64,000 nt of DNA from an uncultured Bacillota bacterium (GTDB lineage: Bacteria; Bacillota; Clostridia; Peptostreptococcales; Anaerovoracaceae). The DNA lies in the NCBI GenBank assembly GCA_949287095.1, contig CASEFA010000010.1:1-64000 (forward strand). Reading direction: 5' to 3'. Under the pieces are notes generated by a model, which saw nothing but the letters and a program-made list of their open reading frames with translations, made no database searches and was not told the origin of the DNA. Of the stretch, positions 53,908 to 63,121 are shown one piece after another. A program made the position numbers and the translations under genes. Within the stretch, counting starts at the first letter, position 1, and each line of letters opens with the position of its first letter.

Positions 53908-55245
53908 ATGCAGTCAGTAATCACCGGTGAAATGCTGAAGGGCTTTGAGGAAAAATTCGAGAAAGACCCTGTAAACAGAGTGGCTATGAACGCCGCAGTA
54001 AAGAACGGCATCAATGCGAGCGCCGACAATTTCCTGGCAAGAAGGGACACCAGACATGATTTTTCCGTGAAAGTGGAAACGGGGGAAATAACGGACCAGA
54101 AATCCTCCGGCAGGTGCTGGATGTTCGCAGCCCTTAACGTGATGCGCCTTGAGGTAATGAAGAAGCTGAACCTTAAGACCTGCGAGCTGAGCCAGAGCTA
54201 TTCCCTCTTCTGGGACAAGCTTGAAAAGACCAACTACTTTCTGGAGAGCATTATCGAGACGGCTGACGAGCCTCTTGACGGCAGACTGGTTCATCACCTT
54301 CTGACGGACCCTCTCTGCGACGGCGGTCAGTGGGATATGTTCGCCAATATAGTGGAAAAGTACGGCGTAGCGCCAAAAGATGCAATGCCTGAATCCGCAA
54401 GCTCGTCGGCTACGGCTGAGATGAATAAATACCTGACCTGCAAGCTGAGAGAGTTTGCATGCGCCCTGAGAGAGGCGGTAAAGGGCGGCGCTTCCGAGGA
54501 CGACCTGGCTTCCATGAAGGAGGAAATGCTTTCCACAGTATACAGAATGCTTTGCATATGCCTCGGAACACCTCCGAAGAAATTCACATATGAGACGAGA
54601 GATAAGGACGATAAATTCGTAAGAGTTGCCGACATCACTCCGCAGGATTTCTATAAGGAGTATGTGGGACTTGATATGGACGACTACGTGAGCGTAATCA
54701 ATGCCCCTACGGCAGACAAGCCTTACGACAGGATGTACACCGTATCGTACCTCGGCAACATCAAAGGCGGCAGAGACGTGGCATATCTGAATCTTCCTGC
54801 CGAAGAGCTGAAGAGGATGGCCATCGCCCAGATGAAGGACGGAAACGCTGTCTGGTTCGGAAGCGATGTGGGACAGTCGAGCTCCAGAGAGGGCGGCCTC
54901 ATGGATCTCGACGTTCACGACGTGGAGGATCTTTTCAGCACGGAGTTTACGATGGATAAGGCCCAGCGCCTCGATTACGGCGAAAGCCTCATGACCCATG
55001 CAATGGTGCTTACCGGAGTAAACCTTGACGAAGATGGAAAGCCGAACCGCTGGAGAGTTGAAAACAGCTGGGGCAAGGACGCCGGAAAAGACGGCTATTA
55101 CGTAATGACGGACCGCTGGTTCGACGAATACACATATCAGGTTGTCGTAAACAAGAAGTATCTTACCGATGACCAGAGAAAGCTTCTGGAGACGGAGCCT
55201 ATAGCGCTGAAGCCGTGGGATCCGATGGGAAGCCTGGCAAGGTAG
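53908..55245 (+). CDS. pepC: C1-family aminopeptidase (PepC/bleomycin hydrolase)
   Basis: The product is 445 aa, the family size. The papain-type triad is visible: Cys70 in KSSGRCWMFAALN, His364 in LMTHAMVLTG and Asn386 in WRVENSWGKDAG. The oxyanion Gln is at DQK. PepC enzymes are cytosolic hexamers that remove N-terminal residues from peptides. The C-terminus ends KPWDPMGSLAR, a typical PepC tail. AAAGGAGG precedes the ATG at 53908. It follows apbE by 22 bp but is likely unrelated in function. Confidence 0.95.
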   Translation: MQSVITGEMLKGFEEKFEKDPVNRVAMNAAVKNGINASADNFLARRDTRHDFSVKVETGEITDQKSSGRCWMFAALNVMRLEVMKKLNLKTCELSQSYSLFWDKLEKTNYFLESIIETADEPLDGRLVHHLLTDPLCDGGQWDMFANIVEKYGVAPKDAMPESASSSATAEMNKYLTCKLREFACALREAVKGGASEDDLASMKEEMLSTVYRMLCICLGTPPKKFTYETRDKDDKFVRVADITPQDFYKEYVGLDMDDYVSVINAPTADKPYDRMYTVSYLGNIKGGRDVAYLNLPAEELKRMAIAQMKDGNAVWFGSDVGQSSSREGGLMDLDVHDVEDLFSTEFTMDKAQRLDYGESLMTHAMVLTGVNLDEDGKPNRWRVENSWGKDAGKDGYYVMTDRWFDEYTYQVVVNKKYLTDDQRKLLETEPIALKPWDPMGSLAR

Positions 55246-55302
55246 GGCGAAGCCGGTGCGCGGCAGAGCCCGGGAGCGGAGCTCGGGAGCGACGTTTTGC
55301 CG

Positions 55303-55492
55303 TTTTTGACAAAACACCGTCCGAAATGTCGTTTGGTCAAGGCAAAATTTGACCAAACGCCGAAGTAAACAAAGCAAGGTCAAGGATTTTGATTCCAATG
55401 GGATTGATTTCCTTGACCTTTTTTTATTCGGCATATAGTTTTGTCAAATTTCGCCTTGACCTTCGCGCTAAATTTGCGTATGTTTGTCAAAC
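55303..55492. repeat. Nested palindromic intergenic element, copy C
   Basis: Outer arms TTTTTGACAAAAC (55303-55315) and GTTTGTCAAAC (55482-55492). Middle arms GGTCAAGGCAAAATTTGACC (55335-55354), identical to copy A, and GTCAAATTTCGCCTTGACC (55443-55461). Inner arms AAGGTCAAGGAT (55376-55387) and TTTCCTTGACCTTTTTTT (55408-55425). It lies between the convergent pepC and MocR genes. Confidence 0.85.
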
Positions 55493-55521
55493 ACCAACCG
55501 ATAGTGTAGCTTAGTAAGACG

Positions 55522-56913
55522 TTAAACATCCCCATTCTTACGCCAAAGCTCCACCATGGACTTTACCGACTCGTCTATCTCCCCGAGGGGTATCTGGTTA
55601 TAGTAAAAGGCCATGAGCTTTTCTCCGCCGCCGGCAGACAGGGACAAAGGTTGCACCCTCAGACCCAGGGATTCGGCTTTCGAGGCGAGATTCGCGGCAG
55701 GCGCGGCGGTGCGCACCTTAAGTATAAGGTTGATTCCGGAAAGATTGTTAATTGGCGATATGAAATCGCTGCCGTACCGGGAAAGGGCGTCGAGAGCCGC
55801 TTTAAGCTTCTGCGCGTAGAGTGCGCGCATTTTTTTTATGCCGGTGTAGTAGTACCCTTCCTCCATGAAGAGGGCGAGGGTCAGCTGTTCGGTCTTGGAG
55901 CAGGTCTGGCTGTAATCGTATTTAAACGACTGGAAAATTTCCGCCATGTTTTCCGGAAGTATCATGTAGCTTATCTTTATTGCGGGAAACAGGGTGGACG
56001 AAAATGAACCGAGATAAACCACGGGTGAGCCGGAAACCAGCCCCTGAAGGGCGGGAAGAGGTTTTCCGAAGTAGCGCAGTTCACTGTCGTAGTCGTCCTC
56101 TATGATTACGCTTTTCGTTTCCTTTGCCCAGTCGAGGAGCTGATAACGCCGTCCCACGGGCATGACGGAGCCGGTGGGGAACTGGTTGGACGGACTTACG
56201 TATACGGCAGATGAACGGGGACGGGGGAGGTCTTCGATGACGAGCCCGTCGCCTTCGACTGGAATGTTTTCTATGTCAAAGCCGTGGTCTCTGAATATGT
56301 TGAAAACCGGAGTGTAGCCCGGGTCCTCGACGCATACCGTTCCTATGCCCATGCGCCTCAGTATTCTGCAGAGGTACCCGGCAAGCTGCTGGGTTCCGGC
56401 GCCGATTACAATCTGGTCGGGACGACAGGTCACGCCCCGGGATGTGTACACGTAGCGGGATATCTCGTATCTCAGGGCAATTTCTCCCTGCACATCGCTT
56501 CCGAAGAGGAGAAGGTGAGTGTAGTCACTGAAGACTTTGGACATGCACTTTTTCCACTTCTGAAAGTCGAAGCAGGATAAATCGTATTTAAACGATGATT
56601 CCTGAAAAGTGTAGGACGAGAAGTCAAAATCCTCAGGGGCCGGAGCCGATCCGCTTTCGGCGGAGCCCGGAAGATCGGATACGAAGAATCCCGACTGAGG
56701 GCGGCTGTATATGTAGCCTTCAACGAGGAGCTGGTTGTACGCCTGCTCGCTGGTGGTGACGCTTATGCCGAGATCTTTTGCAAGTTTTCGCAGAGAAGGC
56801 AGCTTTTCACCGGCAGGCATATTGCCGCAGGTAATCTCGCCCTTTATGTATCCGTAAAGCTGAAGATAAAGGGGAGTTTTAGAATCGCTTGGATTTAAGA
56901 CGACAGGTTTCAT
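55522..56913 (-). CDS. MocR/PdxR-type transcriptional regulator (GntR HTH plus aminotransferase fold)
   Basis: The product is 463 aa. An N-terminal GntR winged helix (about 10-75; LYLQLYGYIKGEITCG, LPSLRKLAKDLGISVTT) is joined by a linker to a class I aminotransferase-like domain. That domain carries VIIEDDYDSELRYFG and the PLP Lys region YLGSFSSTLFPAIKISYMI. Such proteins sense pyridoxal phosphate or amino acids and bind direct repeats near their own promoters. The divergent target could be the membrane protein at 57128. No pdx genes are nearby. Confidence 0.9.
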   Translation of the reverse strand: MKPVVLNPSDSKTPLYLQLYGYIKGEITCGNMPAGEKLPSLRKLAKDLGISVTTSEQAYNQLLVEGYIYSRPQSGFFVSDLPGSAESGSAPAPEDFDFSSYTFQESSFKYDLSCFDFQKWKKCMSKVFSDYTHLLLFGSDVQGEIALRYEISRYVYTSRGVTCRPDQIVIGAGTQQLAGYLCRILRRMGIGTVCVEDPGYTPVFNIFRDHGFDIENIPVEGDGLVIEDLPRPRSSAVYVSPSNQFPTGSVMPVGRRYQLLDWAKETKSVIIEDDYDSELRYFGKPLPALQGLVSGSPVVYLGSFSSTLFPAIKISYMILPENMAEIFQSFKYDYSQTCSKTEQLTLALFMEEGYYYTGIKKMRALYAQKLKAALDALSRYGSDFISPINNLSGINLILKVRTAAPAANLASKAESLGLRVQPLSLSAGGGEKLMAFYYNQIPLGEIDESVKSMVELWRKNGDV

Positions 56914-57051
56914 GAAAAAATCCTTTCTTCGCAGATTTTGTCGTAACTGTATTTATGAAAAAATCACATTCTGCATATTTCAAGATAGACACTTTGATGA
57001 TATTATAGCACCCGGACGATGAAGAGCGCAACAGCCCGGAGAAAAAATTAT

Positions 57052-57080
57052 TTGATTAGATATGGACGCCGTAATATAAT
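57052..57080 (+). promoter_or_regulatory. Promoter of the TIGR02206-like gene
   Basis: TTGATT (57052-57057) and TATAAT (57075-57080), 17-bp spacer, 48 bp before the ATG. Confidence 0.7.
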
Positions 57081-57127
57081 ATTCCAGTAAAGAAGAGGAG
57101 AAAATATATACCTTACAGGAGGATTTA

Positions 57128-57895
57128 ATGAATACGGACCTTTTCTTCAAAAGCCTCGACGATCTTGAAGGGATGGGATTGGGATTTTCTCTCTGGGGAC
57201 CGGGGCATCTTATCTGGCTGGGATGTATTTTCCTTGCCGTATGGCTGATTTCTTCGGCGTACAGGAAGGCCGGGTACAAAAGGCGCAGACTCATTGCGGG
57301 GATTTTTGCGTTCTTCCTGCCCGTGAGTGAAATCATAAAAGACTGCTACACTGCGGCAATCGGCCAGTTCAACATAGAGTACTTTCCGTTTCATCTCTGC
57401 GGAATATCCATATTCATAATACTCATAGACTATCTGAGGCCTAACAGATTCACCTCCCAGCTGGTGATGTACGCGTGCATGCCGGGAGCACTGGCGGCGC
57501 TTCTCTGCTGCAACTGGACGGCGGTACCGTTTTTCAACTTCTTCTGCATACACAGCTTCGTATTTCACGCCGTCATCGTGATTTACGCCATATGCAGATA
57601 CAGAGGCAGGGAGATCCGCCCCGAGTATTCGGGAATATGGAAGAGCGTTGCCGTAGTATACGGGTGGGCGATTCCCATGATAGCGGTCAACGGTAAATTC
57701 GACACCAACTTCATGTTTTTAAATAAAGCCTCCGAAGGGTCGCCTCTTACGGTGCTGGTGGATCTTTTCGGAGAGGATATGTACTACGTTTCATTTGCCC
57801 TGTTTGTGCTCATCGTGTGGCACATCATGTACGGATTGTACAGCCTTATCAACAGGGCGGTATTCAGAGGCGGAGCCTTTGAGACGAGCGTTTAG
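57128..57895 (+). CDS. TIGR02206/YwaF-like integral membrane protein
   Basis: The product is 255 aa with about six to seven membrane helices. PFHLCGISIFIILIDYL and the Cys/His-containing FFCIHSFVFHAVIVIYAIC resemble the YwaF/TIGR02206 group of unknown function. It starts after ACAGGAGG and ends 39 bp before ecfA1. It does not look like a classical ECF S-component, so co-transcription with the ECF genes does not prove a role in them. Confidence 0.75.
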   Translation: MNTDLFFKSLDDLEGMGLGFSLWGPGHLIWLGCIFLAVWLISSAYRKAGYKRRRLIAGIFAFFLPVSEIIKDCYTAAIGQFNIEYFPFHLCGISIFIILIDYLRPNRFTSQLVMYACMPGALAALLCCNWTAVPFFNFFCIHSFVFHAVIVIYAICRYRGREIRPEYSGIWKSVAVVYGWAIPMIAVNGKFDTNFMFLNKASEGSPLTVLVDLFGEDMYYVSFALFVLIVWHIMYGLYSLINRAVFRGGAFETSV

Positions 57896-57934
57896 GCGGA
57901 AAAAAGGAAAACAGGAACACAGAGGAGATTTTAC

Positions 57935-58774
57935 TTGAGCGAGATAATCAGAATCGAGAACATGAGCTTCGAATATGAACGGGACGAAGATCGCGAGCCG
58001 GTGAAAGCCATTCGGGATCTGTCTTTGTGTGTGGAAAAAGGAAGCTTTACTGCCATAATCGGAAAAAACGGCTCGGGAAAATCCACTCTGGCAAAGAACC
58101 TTAACGGCCTTCTACTTCCGACGGGGGGCAAGGTGTTCGTCAAAGGCTGGGACACGGCGGACGAGGAGCACATCTGGGACGTGCGTCAGACAGCGGGAAT
58201 GGTCTTTCAGAACCCGGATAATCAGCTGGTGTCGTCCATAGTGGAGGACGACGTGGCTTTCGGCCCGGAAAATCTCGGGGTAGACCCGGTGGAAATAAGG
58301 CAGAGGGTGGACAAAGCCCTTTCTTCCGTAAATATGGGAGAATATAAAAACAAATCTCCTCACCTTTTGTCGGGGGGACAGAAGCAGCGCATCGCCATTG
58401 CGGGAGTGGTGGCCATGAAGCCGGAATGCATAATATTTGACGAACCGACGGCCATGCTTGACCCAAGAGGCAGACAGGAGATAATGGACATAATCGAGGA
58501 ACTTCACGATGAAGGAATCACGGTTATTCTCATAACCCACTTCATGGACGAGGCGGTTCGCGCAGACAGGATAGTAATAGTAAACGAAGGGCGTATTTTT
58601 CTCGACGGAACTCCCGGGGAGGTGTTCAGGGAATACGACCTCATAAAGAGCATAAGCCTGGACGTTCCCATGGCCGTGGAGCTGGCTCAAAGGCTTAGGA
58701 AGCGCGGAGTAAAAATACCGGAAGACGTTATCACTTCCGAAGGACTGGTGGAATACGTATGTCAATACAGGTAA
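57935..58774 (+). CDS. ecfA1: ECF transporter ATPase A1
   Basis: The product is 279 aa from a TTG start (AGAGGAG at 57921-57927). Walker A GKNGSGKST, signature LLSGGQKQRIAIAG, Walker B IIFDEPTAMLD and the His loop VILITHFMDEA are intact. It energises vitamin or metal uptake with EcfA2 and EcfT and exchangeable S-components. The downstream ecfA2 overlaps by 16 nt. Confidence 0.94.
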   Translation: MSEIIRIENMSFEYERDEDREPVKAIRDLSLCVEKGSFTAIIGKNGSGKSTLAKNLNGLLLPTGGKVFVKGWDTADEEHIWDVRQTAGMVFQNPDNQLVSSIVEDDVAFGPENLGVDPVEIRQRVDKALSSVNMGEYKNKSPHLLSGGQKQRIAIAGVVAMKPECIIFDEPTAMLDPRGRQEIMDIIEELHDEGITVILITHFMDEAVRADRIVIVNEGRIFLDGTPGEVFREYDLIKSISLDVPMAVELAQRLRKRGVKIPEDVITSEGLVEYVCQYR

Positions 58775-59616
58775 GAGGGCTTAAGCACGTCTACAGTCCG
58801 GGACTTCCGGACGAGCAGCTGGCCCTGGACAATATAAACTTTGATATATACGACGGAGAGACCGTTGCCGTGGTCGGACACACGGGTTCGGGAAAATCCA
58901 CTCTCGTTCAGCATCTTAACGGCCTTCTGAAGCCGACCGAAGGAACCATAACTGTAGGCGGCGTGGAAATTACCGCGCCGGGTACCTCCATGCTGGAAGT
59001 GAGACGGAGAGTGGGCCTTGTATTTCAGTATCCCGAATATCAGCTTTTCGAGGAGACCGTGGCGGCGGACGTGGCCTTCGGACCTAAGAATCTGGGTCTT
59101 ACCGAAGACGAGGTTAACTCAAGAGTCCGCGACGCCATAGAGCTTGTCGGTCTCGACTACGATGAAATAAAAGACAGATCGCCTTTTGAGCTTTCCGGCG
59201 GACAGAAGCGCCGTGTCGCCATAGCCGGTGTTATAGCCATGAAGCCACAGGTTCTCATACTCGACGAACCGACGGCGGGACTCGACCCGGGAGCTCACAG
59301 GGACATTCTGGACATGATAGAGGAAATAAAGGAGATTTCGGGGAACATCACCATATTCGTTTCCCACAACATGGCCGACGTTGCGGCTCTCGCGGACAAG
59401 GTCATGGTAATGGATAAAGGCAGACTTCTCATGATGGGTACGCCCAGAGAGGTATTTGCACAGAAGGACAGGCTGAAAGAAGCCGGACTTTCGGTGCCTC
59501 CAGTTACTGAGCTCATGGCGGAGCTTAAGGAAAAGGGCGCGGCGGTTGACGATACGGTTCTTTCGCTGAAGGAGGCGGAGGAAGAGATATATAAGTTTTT
59601 GACGAGGAATCGCTAA
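58759..59616 (+). CDS. ecfA2: ECF transporter ATPase A2
   Basis: The product is 285 aa. Walker A GHTGSGKST, signature LSGGQKRRVAIAG, Walker B VLILDEPTAGLD and H-loop FVSHNMADV. The Q-loop YPEYQLFEETV is the EcfA2 type. It starts inside the end of ecfA1 and the stop directly abuts the start of ecfT. Confidence 0.94.
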   Translation: MSIQVRGLKHVYSPGLPDEQLALDNINFDIYDGETVAVVGHTGSGKSTLVQHLNGLLKPTEGTITVGGVEITAPGTSMLEVRRRVGLVFQYPEYQLFEETVAADVAFGPKNLGLTEDEVNSRVRDAIELVGLDYDEIKDRSPFELSGGQKRRVAIAGVIAMKPQVLILDEPTAGLDPGAHRDILDMIEEIKEISGNITIFVSHNMADVAALADKVMVMDKGRLLMMGTPREVFAQKDRLKEAGLSVPPVTELMAELKEKGAAVDDTVLSLKEAEEEIYKFLTRNR

Positions 59617-60417
59617 ATGATAAGAGATATAACCTTAGGCCAGTACTATGCGGCGGATTCGCCCGTACACAGGCTGGATTCCAGAGTAAAAATAACGGGT
59701 GTGCTCCTTTACATAGCAGACCTGTTCATAGTGGATGACTTTATAGGGTTCGGTCTCTGCGCCGCTGCGCTGTGTCTTTACGTGGTTCTGTCACAGGTTC
59801 CCGTTAAATTCATAATGCGGGGGCTCAAGCCTATTCTCCTAATACTCATAATGACGTTCTGCCTGAACATCTTCATGGTTGACGGCAGGATTCTGTGGCA
59901 GTGGGGATTTCTCAAGGTGACCGACGAGGGAATCTATACGGCGGTGTTCATGGCCGTAAGGCTCATTCTTCTCATCATCGCATCGTCGCTGCTCACTCTT
60001 ACCACCAAGCCCATAGAGCTTACCGACGGCATAGAGAAACTCATGTCTCCTCTGGCAAAGACAGGAGTTCCGGCTCACGATATAGCCATGACCATGTCTA
60101 TCGCCTTAAGGTTCATACCAATGCTCCTGGAGGAGACGGATAAGATTATGAAGGCCCAGCAGGCCAGAGGCGCAGACTTTGAAAGCGGAAATATCCTCAG
60201 ACGCGCAAAATCCCTGATTCCTATTCTGGTTCCTCTCTTCGTAAGCTCGTTCAGGATAGCGCAGGATCTCGCCATGGCAATGGAAGCCAGGTGCTACAGA
60301 GGCGGCAAAGGCAGGACGAGAATGAAGGAGATGAGGCTTAAGGGCGTGGATTTTCTGGCCTTCTTCCTCATGGTGGCGTTTTTGGCGGTGGTTATAAGCG
60401 AAAGGGTTGTTTTCTGA
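59617..60417 (+). CDS. ecfT: ECF transporter transmembrane subunit T
   Basis: The product is 266 aa with about five membrane helices. The two coupling-helix motifs that contact the ATPases are present (QQARGADF and EARCYRGG). It completes the shared energising module. No S-component gene is adjacent, so this is a group II ECF module serving S-components encoded elsewhere. Confidence 0.93.
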   Translation: MIRDITLGQYYAADSPVHRLDSRVKITGVLLYIADLFIVDDFIGFGLCAAALCLYVVLSQVPVKFIMRGLKPILLILIMTFCLNIFMVDGRILWQWGFLKVTDEGIYTAVFMAVRLILLIIASSLLTLTTKPIELTDGIEKLMSPLAKTGVPAHDIAMTMSIALRFIPMLLEETDKIMKAQQARGADFESGNILRRAKSLIPILVPLFVSSFRIAQDLAMAMEARCYRGGKGRTRMKEMRLKGVDFLAFFLMVAFLAVVISERVVF

Positions 60418-61055
60418 TGAGACAGAGGCGTATAAAGAACATAGATGAAAAGCTTGCCGGCTGCGGCGACATCATAACGGAAGAGCCAAAGGAGACAAAG
60501 GGCCGCTGGAAGGAGGAGTTCGGAAACGATAATCCCATATACCTGGAGCTGGGCTGCGGGAAAGGCCGGTTTATAACGGGCCTTGCGGCTCTGCACCCGG
60601 AGCGCAGCTATATAGGCTGCGAGGGCCACTTAAGCGTAATCTACAGAGCCGTGTCAAAGGCGCAGGAGGCGGAGCTTTCCAACGTCCGCTTTATAGCCGA
60701 GTACATAAACGACATGGATGCGTATTTTGCGCCGGGAGAACTTTCGGGGGTCTATCTCAATTTCAGCGACCCGTGGCCGAAGGAACGTCATGCAAAGCGC
60801 AGACTTACGCATTTTGAGAGGCTCAAGGCCTACGGACGGGCAGTAAGGCCGGGAGGATTCATTCAGTTCAAGACCGACAACGACGATCTGTTCGACTTCA
60901 CTCTGGAGCAGATAGAGCTTGCAGGCTTTGTCCCTGCAGAGGTGACGAGAGATCTTCACGGTTCGGAGTACATGGCGCAGAACGTGATGACGGAGTACGA
61001 GGAAAAATTCTCTTCAGCGGGAAAGAATATAAACTATGTGAGGATAAATCTTTAA
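60417..61055 (+). CDS. trmB: tRNA (guanine-N7)-methyltransferase
   Basis: The product is 212 aa. AdoMet-binding LELGCGKGRFITGLA and the family motif NFSDPWPKERHAKRRL. TrmB methylates G46 in tRNA variable loops. The ATG overlaps the ecfT stop (TGATGA), so it is in the ecf message. Confidence 0.95.
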   Translation: MRQRRIKNIDEKLAGCGDIITEEPKETKGRWKEEFGNDNPIYLELGCGKGRFITGLAALHPERSYIGCEGHLSVIYRAVSKAQEAELSNVRFIAEYINDMDAYFAPGELSGVYLNFSDPWPKERHAKRRLTHFERLKAYGRAVRPGGFIQFKTDNDDLFDFTLEQIELAGFVPAEVTRDLHGSEYMAQNVMTEYEEKFSSAGKNINYVRINL

Positions 61056-61109
61056 TAAATTAAGGGCAGCAGGCTCTCACTTAAAAATGTTAGAATACCC
61101 GGCATTCTG

Positions 61110-61139
61110 TTGAAGAACCGCCGGGGTTTAAAGTATAAT
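61110..61139 (+). promoter_or_regulatory. Promoter of the aminotransferase gene
   Basis: TTGAAG (61110-61115) and TATAAT (61134-61139), 18 bp apart, giving a ~90-nt leader. The leader shows no clear terminator or known riboswitch. Confidence 0.65.
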
Positions 61140-61234
61140 CAGTCTGTATGAGTTACCTCTTCGACAGGGCCTTGCGGTCCATCCTGATCATGCCGAATGA
61201 GGAACCAGAGAGAATTGCATGGAGGTGCAATAGT

Positions 61235-62476
61235 ATGTCAGAATTTAAAATGGCGGTTCAGCGCGGCCGCAAGATCCCGAAGGAAGATAAGATTTTCGGA
61301 ATCAGCCGCAGAGCTAACGAAATGATCGCCGAGAAAGGCAAAGACGCAGTGATTAACGCCACTATCGGGGCTCTTCTCGATGACGACGGAAATCTCATGG
61401 TTCTTTCGTCTGTGGACAAAACCTTCAAGGCTTTAAAGCCTGACGAATACGCAGCATATGCACCTATAGGCGGAACGCCTGCGTTCAAAGCCGCAGCTAT
61501 AAAAGCGGCTCTGGGCAAGTATCAGCCTAAAGGATACGTTCAGGCGGTAGCGACTCCGGGCGGAACAGGAGCCATTAAAAACACTATCGCCAACTATTCC
61601 GAAGAAGGGGATAATGTTCTCACGGCAGACTGGTTCTGGTCGCCGTACGGAACCATTACTTCCGAAATCGGAAGAGGCGTTGAGACCTACGAGTTCTTCA
61701 CAGAGGACAGAAAGTACAACATTGCGTCGTTCAAGGCAAAGGTGGACGACATGCTCGCCCGCCAGGACAGACTGGTAGTGATAATCAACACGCCGGCCCA
61801 CAATCCTACGGGATACGCACTTACAACAGAAGACTGGACCGGGGTTAAGGACGTCCTTGCGGCAGCGCCGGCGGATAAGAAGATCGCTCTTCTGGTGGAT
61901 GCGGCCTATATAGACTTTGCGGGAGACGAGGACAAATACAGAGAGTTCCTGCCTGTTCTGGAGGAGCTTCCGGAAAACGTTCTTCCTGTCATAGCCTACA
62001 GTATGTCCAAGACCTTCACCCTTTACGGAGCGAGAACGGGCGCAATGATCTGCCTTGCTCCTACGGAGGAAATCGCCGAGGAGTTCAGACGGGTCAACGA
62101 ATTTTCTTCCCGTGCGTCCTGGTCCAACTGTTCCAGAGCAGGCCAGAGCATAATTGCGAACATTTACGCCGACGAAGCACTTAAGGCAAAGGTTTCCGAG
62201 GAAAGAAAGGAAATCAGAGACATGCTCTTAAGACGTGGAAAGGCCTTCGAGGAAGAGGCGAACAAAGCCGGACTTGAGATAGTTCCTTTCGACGCCGGAT
62301 TCTTCGTTTCGATTCCTTGCGACAATCCGGATGAGCTTTCCGCGGCGCTGGAAAAGGAAGGAATGTTCCTCGTGCCGCTGGCAAAGGGCGTAAGAGTTTC
62401 TGTAGCATCCGTTTCGGAGGCAAACTGCAGAATTCTTCCTGCAAAGATAAAAGCAGTGATGGACGAACTGAAGTAA
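61235..62476 (+). CDS. PLP-dependent class I/II aminotransferase
   Basis: The product is 413 aa. VINTPAHNPTGYALT and the PLP Lys motif AYSMSKTFTLYGARTGAM show fold type I; the substrate Arg is near the C-terminus (KGVRVSVASVSE). The family is often annotated aspartate/aromatic aminotransferase, but the substrate is not fixed by sequence. The start at 61235 follows TGGAGGTG; an in-frame ATG at 61148 lies in the leader without a site. Confidence 0.9.
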   Translation: MSEFKMAVQRGRKIPKEDKIFGISRRANEMIAEKGKDAVINATIGALLDDDGNLMVLSSVDKTFKALKPDEYAAYAPIGGTPAFKAAAIKAALGKYQPKGYVQAVATPGGTGAIKNTIANYSEEGDNVLTADWFWSPYGTITSEIGRGVETYEFFTEDRKYNIASFKAKVDDMLARQDRLVVIINTPAHNPTGYALTTEDWTGVKDVLAAAPADKKIALLVDAAYIDFAGDEDKYREFLPVLEELPENVLPVIAYSMSKTFTLYGARTGAMICLAPTEEIAEEFRRVNEFSSRASWSNCSRAGQSIIANIYADEALKAKVSEERKEIRDMLLRRGKAFEEEANKAGLEIVPFDAGFFVSIPCDNPDELSAALEKEGMFLVPLAKGVRVSVASVSEANCRILPAKIKAVMDELK

Positions 62477-62509
62477 ATGGTGTATAATTAACACGTAGTT
62501 CACATTCGG

Positions 62510-62556
62510 GGATACCTGAGCGCATTTTGCGCAAGGGTATCCACTGTTGTTTTTTG
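62510..62556 (+). terminator. Terminator of the aminotransferase gene
   Basis: GGATACC (62510-62516) pairs with GGTATCC (62536-62542) around an inner GCGCA/TGCGC hairpin, followed by TTGTTTTTT. Confidence 0.85.
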
Positions 62557-62563
62557 GAGGAGA

Positions 62564-62592
62564 TTGAAAGGAGAATATGGTTGTGGCATAAT
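62564..62592 (+). promoter_or_regulatory. Promoter of the Phd/YefM-like gene
   Basis: TTGAAA (62564-62569) and CATAAT (62587-62592), 17-bp spacer, 25 bp before the start. Confidence 0.6.
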
Positions 62593-62617
62593 AAGGGCAT
62601 AAAAAGGAGATGATTTT

Positions 62618-63121
62618 ATGCCCAGGATAATACCAATCAGGGACCTTAAGAATACGTCCGAACTTTCATGCATGGTTAAAGAATCTTCCGAACCTGTTTA
62701 TGTTACGAAAAACGGGTATGGCGAAATGGTCATAATGAGTATGGAAGCTTATGAGGAAAATACTGAAAGACTCCGGGCTCTGGAGGATTATGTAAGAAAG
62801 GAAGCGGTTTGTAACTTCGAAAATAAAGCGGAAATGCCCACTGATGATGGAAAGGCATACCTCAGCAATGAAAAAGATATGATAGCGTTCCGCCATGGAG
62901 GAACGACTATTCGTTTTAGAGGCCCATACTCACTGGAGCATTTTACATCCATAAAAGAGTGGGATAAAGGTTATCTGGTGGTAATGGCAAAATATGAGCA
63001 TAATGATGAACCGGAAGAGGAATACATAGACCTTGTTCCGATACTTAAGGATCTGGAAATTGAGCCATCAGCATTCTTGAATTCTATAACGGAAGTGAGA
63101 TTGGATTATGGACGACATTGA
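62618..63121 (+). CDS. Phd/YefM antitoxin-like domain with an extra C-terminal domain
   Basis: The product is 167 aa. Residues 1-55 follow the Phd/YefM pattern: IIPIRDLKNTSELSCMVK, then EPVYVTKNGYGEMVIMSMEAYEE in two parts. About 65-167 form a separate domain (FRHGGTTIRFRGPYSLEHF, EEEYIDLVPILKDLE) that I do not recognise. The usual toxin (RelE/Doc/PIN) does not follow; the next gene is a GNAT-GrpB fusion starting 14 nt inside this one. AAAAGGAGATG precedes the ATG. It could be a stand-alone regulator or an antitoxin of an unknown type. Confidence 0.75.
   Translation: MPRIIPIRDLKNTSELSCMVKESSEPVYVTKNGYGEMVIMSMEAYEENTERLRALEDYVRKEAVCNFENKAEMPTDDGKAYLSNEKDMIAFRHGGTTIRFRGPYSLEHFTSIKEWDKGYLVVMAKYEHNDEPEEEYIDLVPILKDLEIEPSAFLNSITEVRLDYGRH

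Noticed and set aside
53914-55434. A 506-codon minus-strand open frame
   Set aside because: It mirrors pepC, whose catalytic residues and ribosome site are intact. The antisense product resembles nothing.
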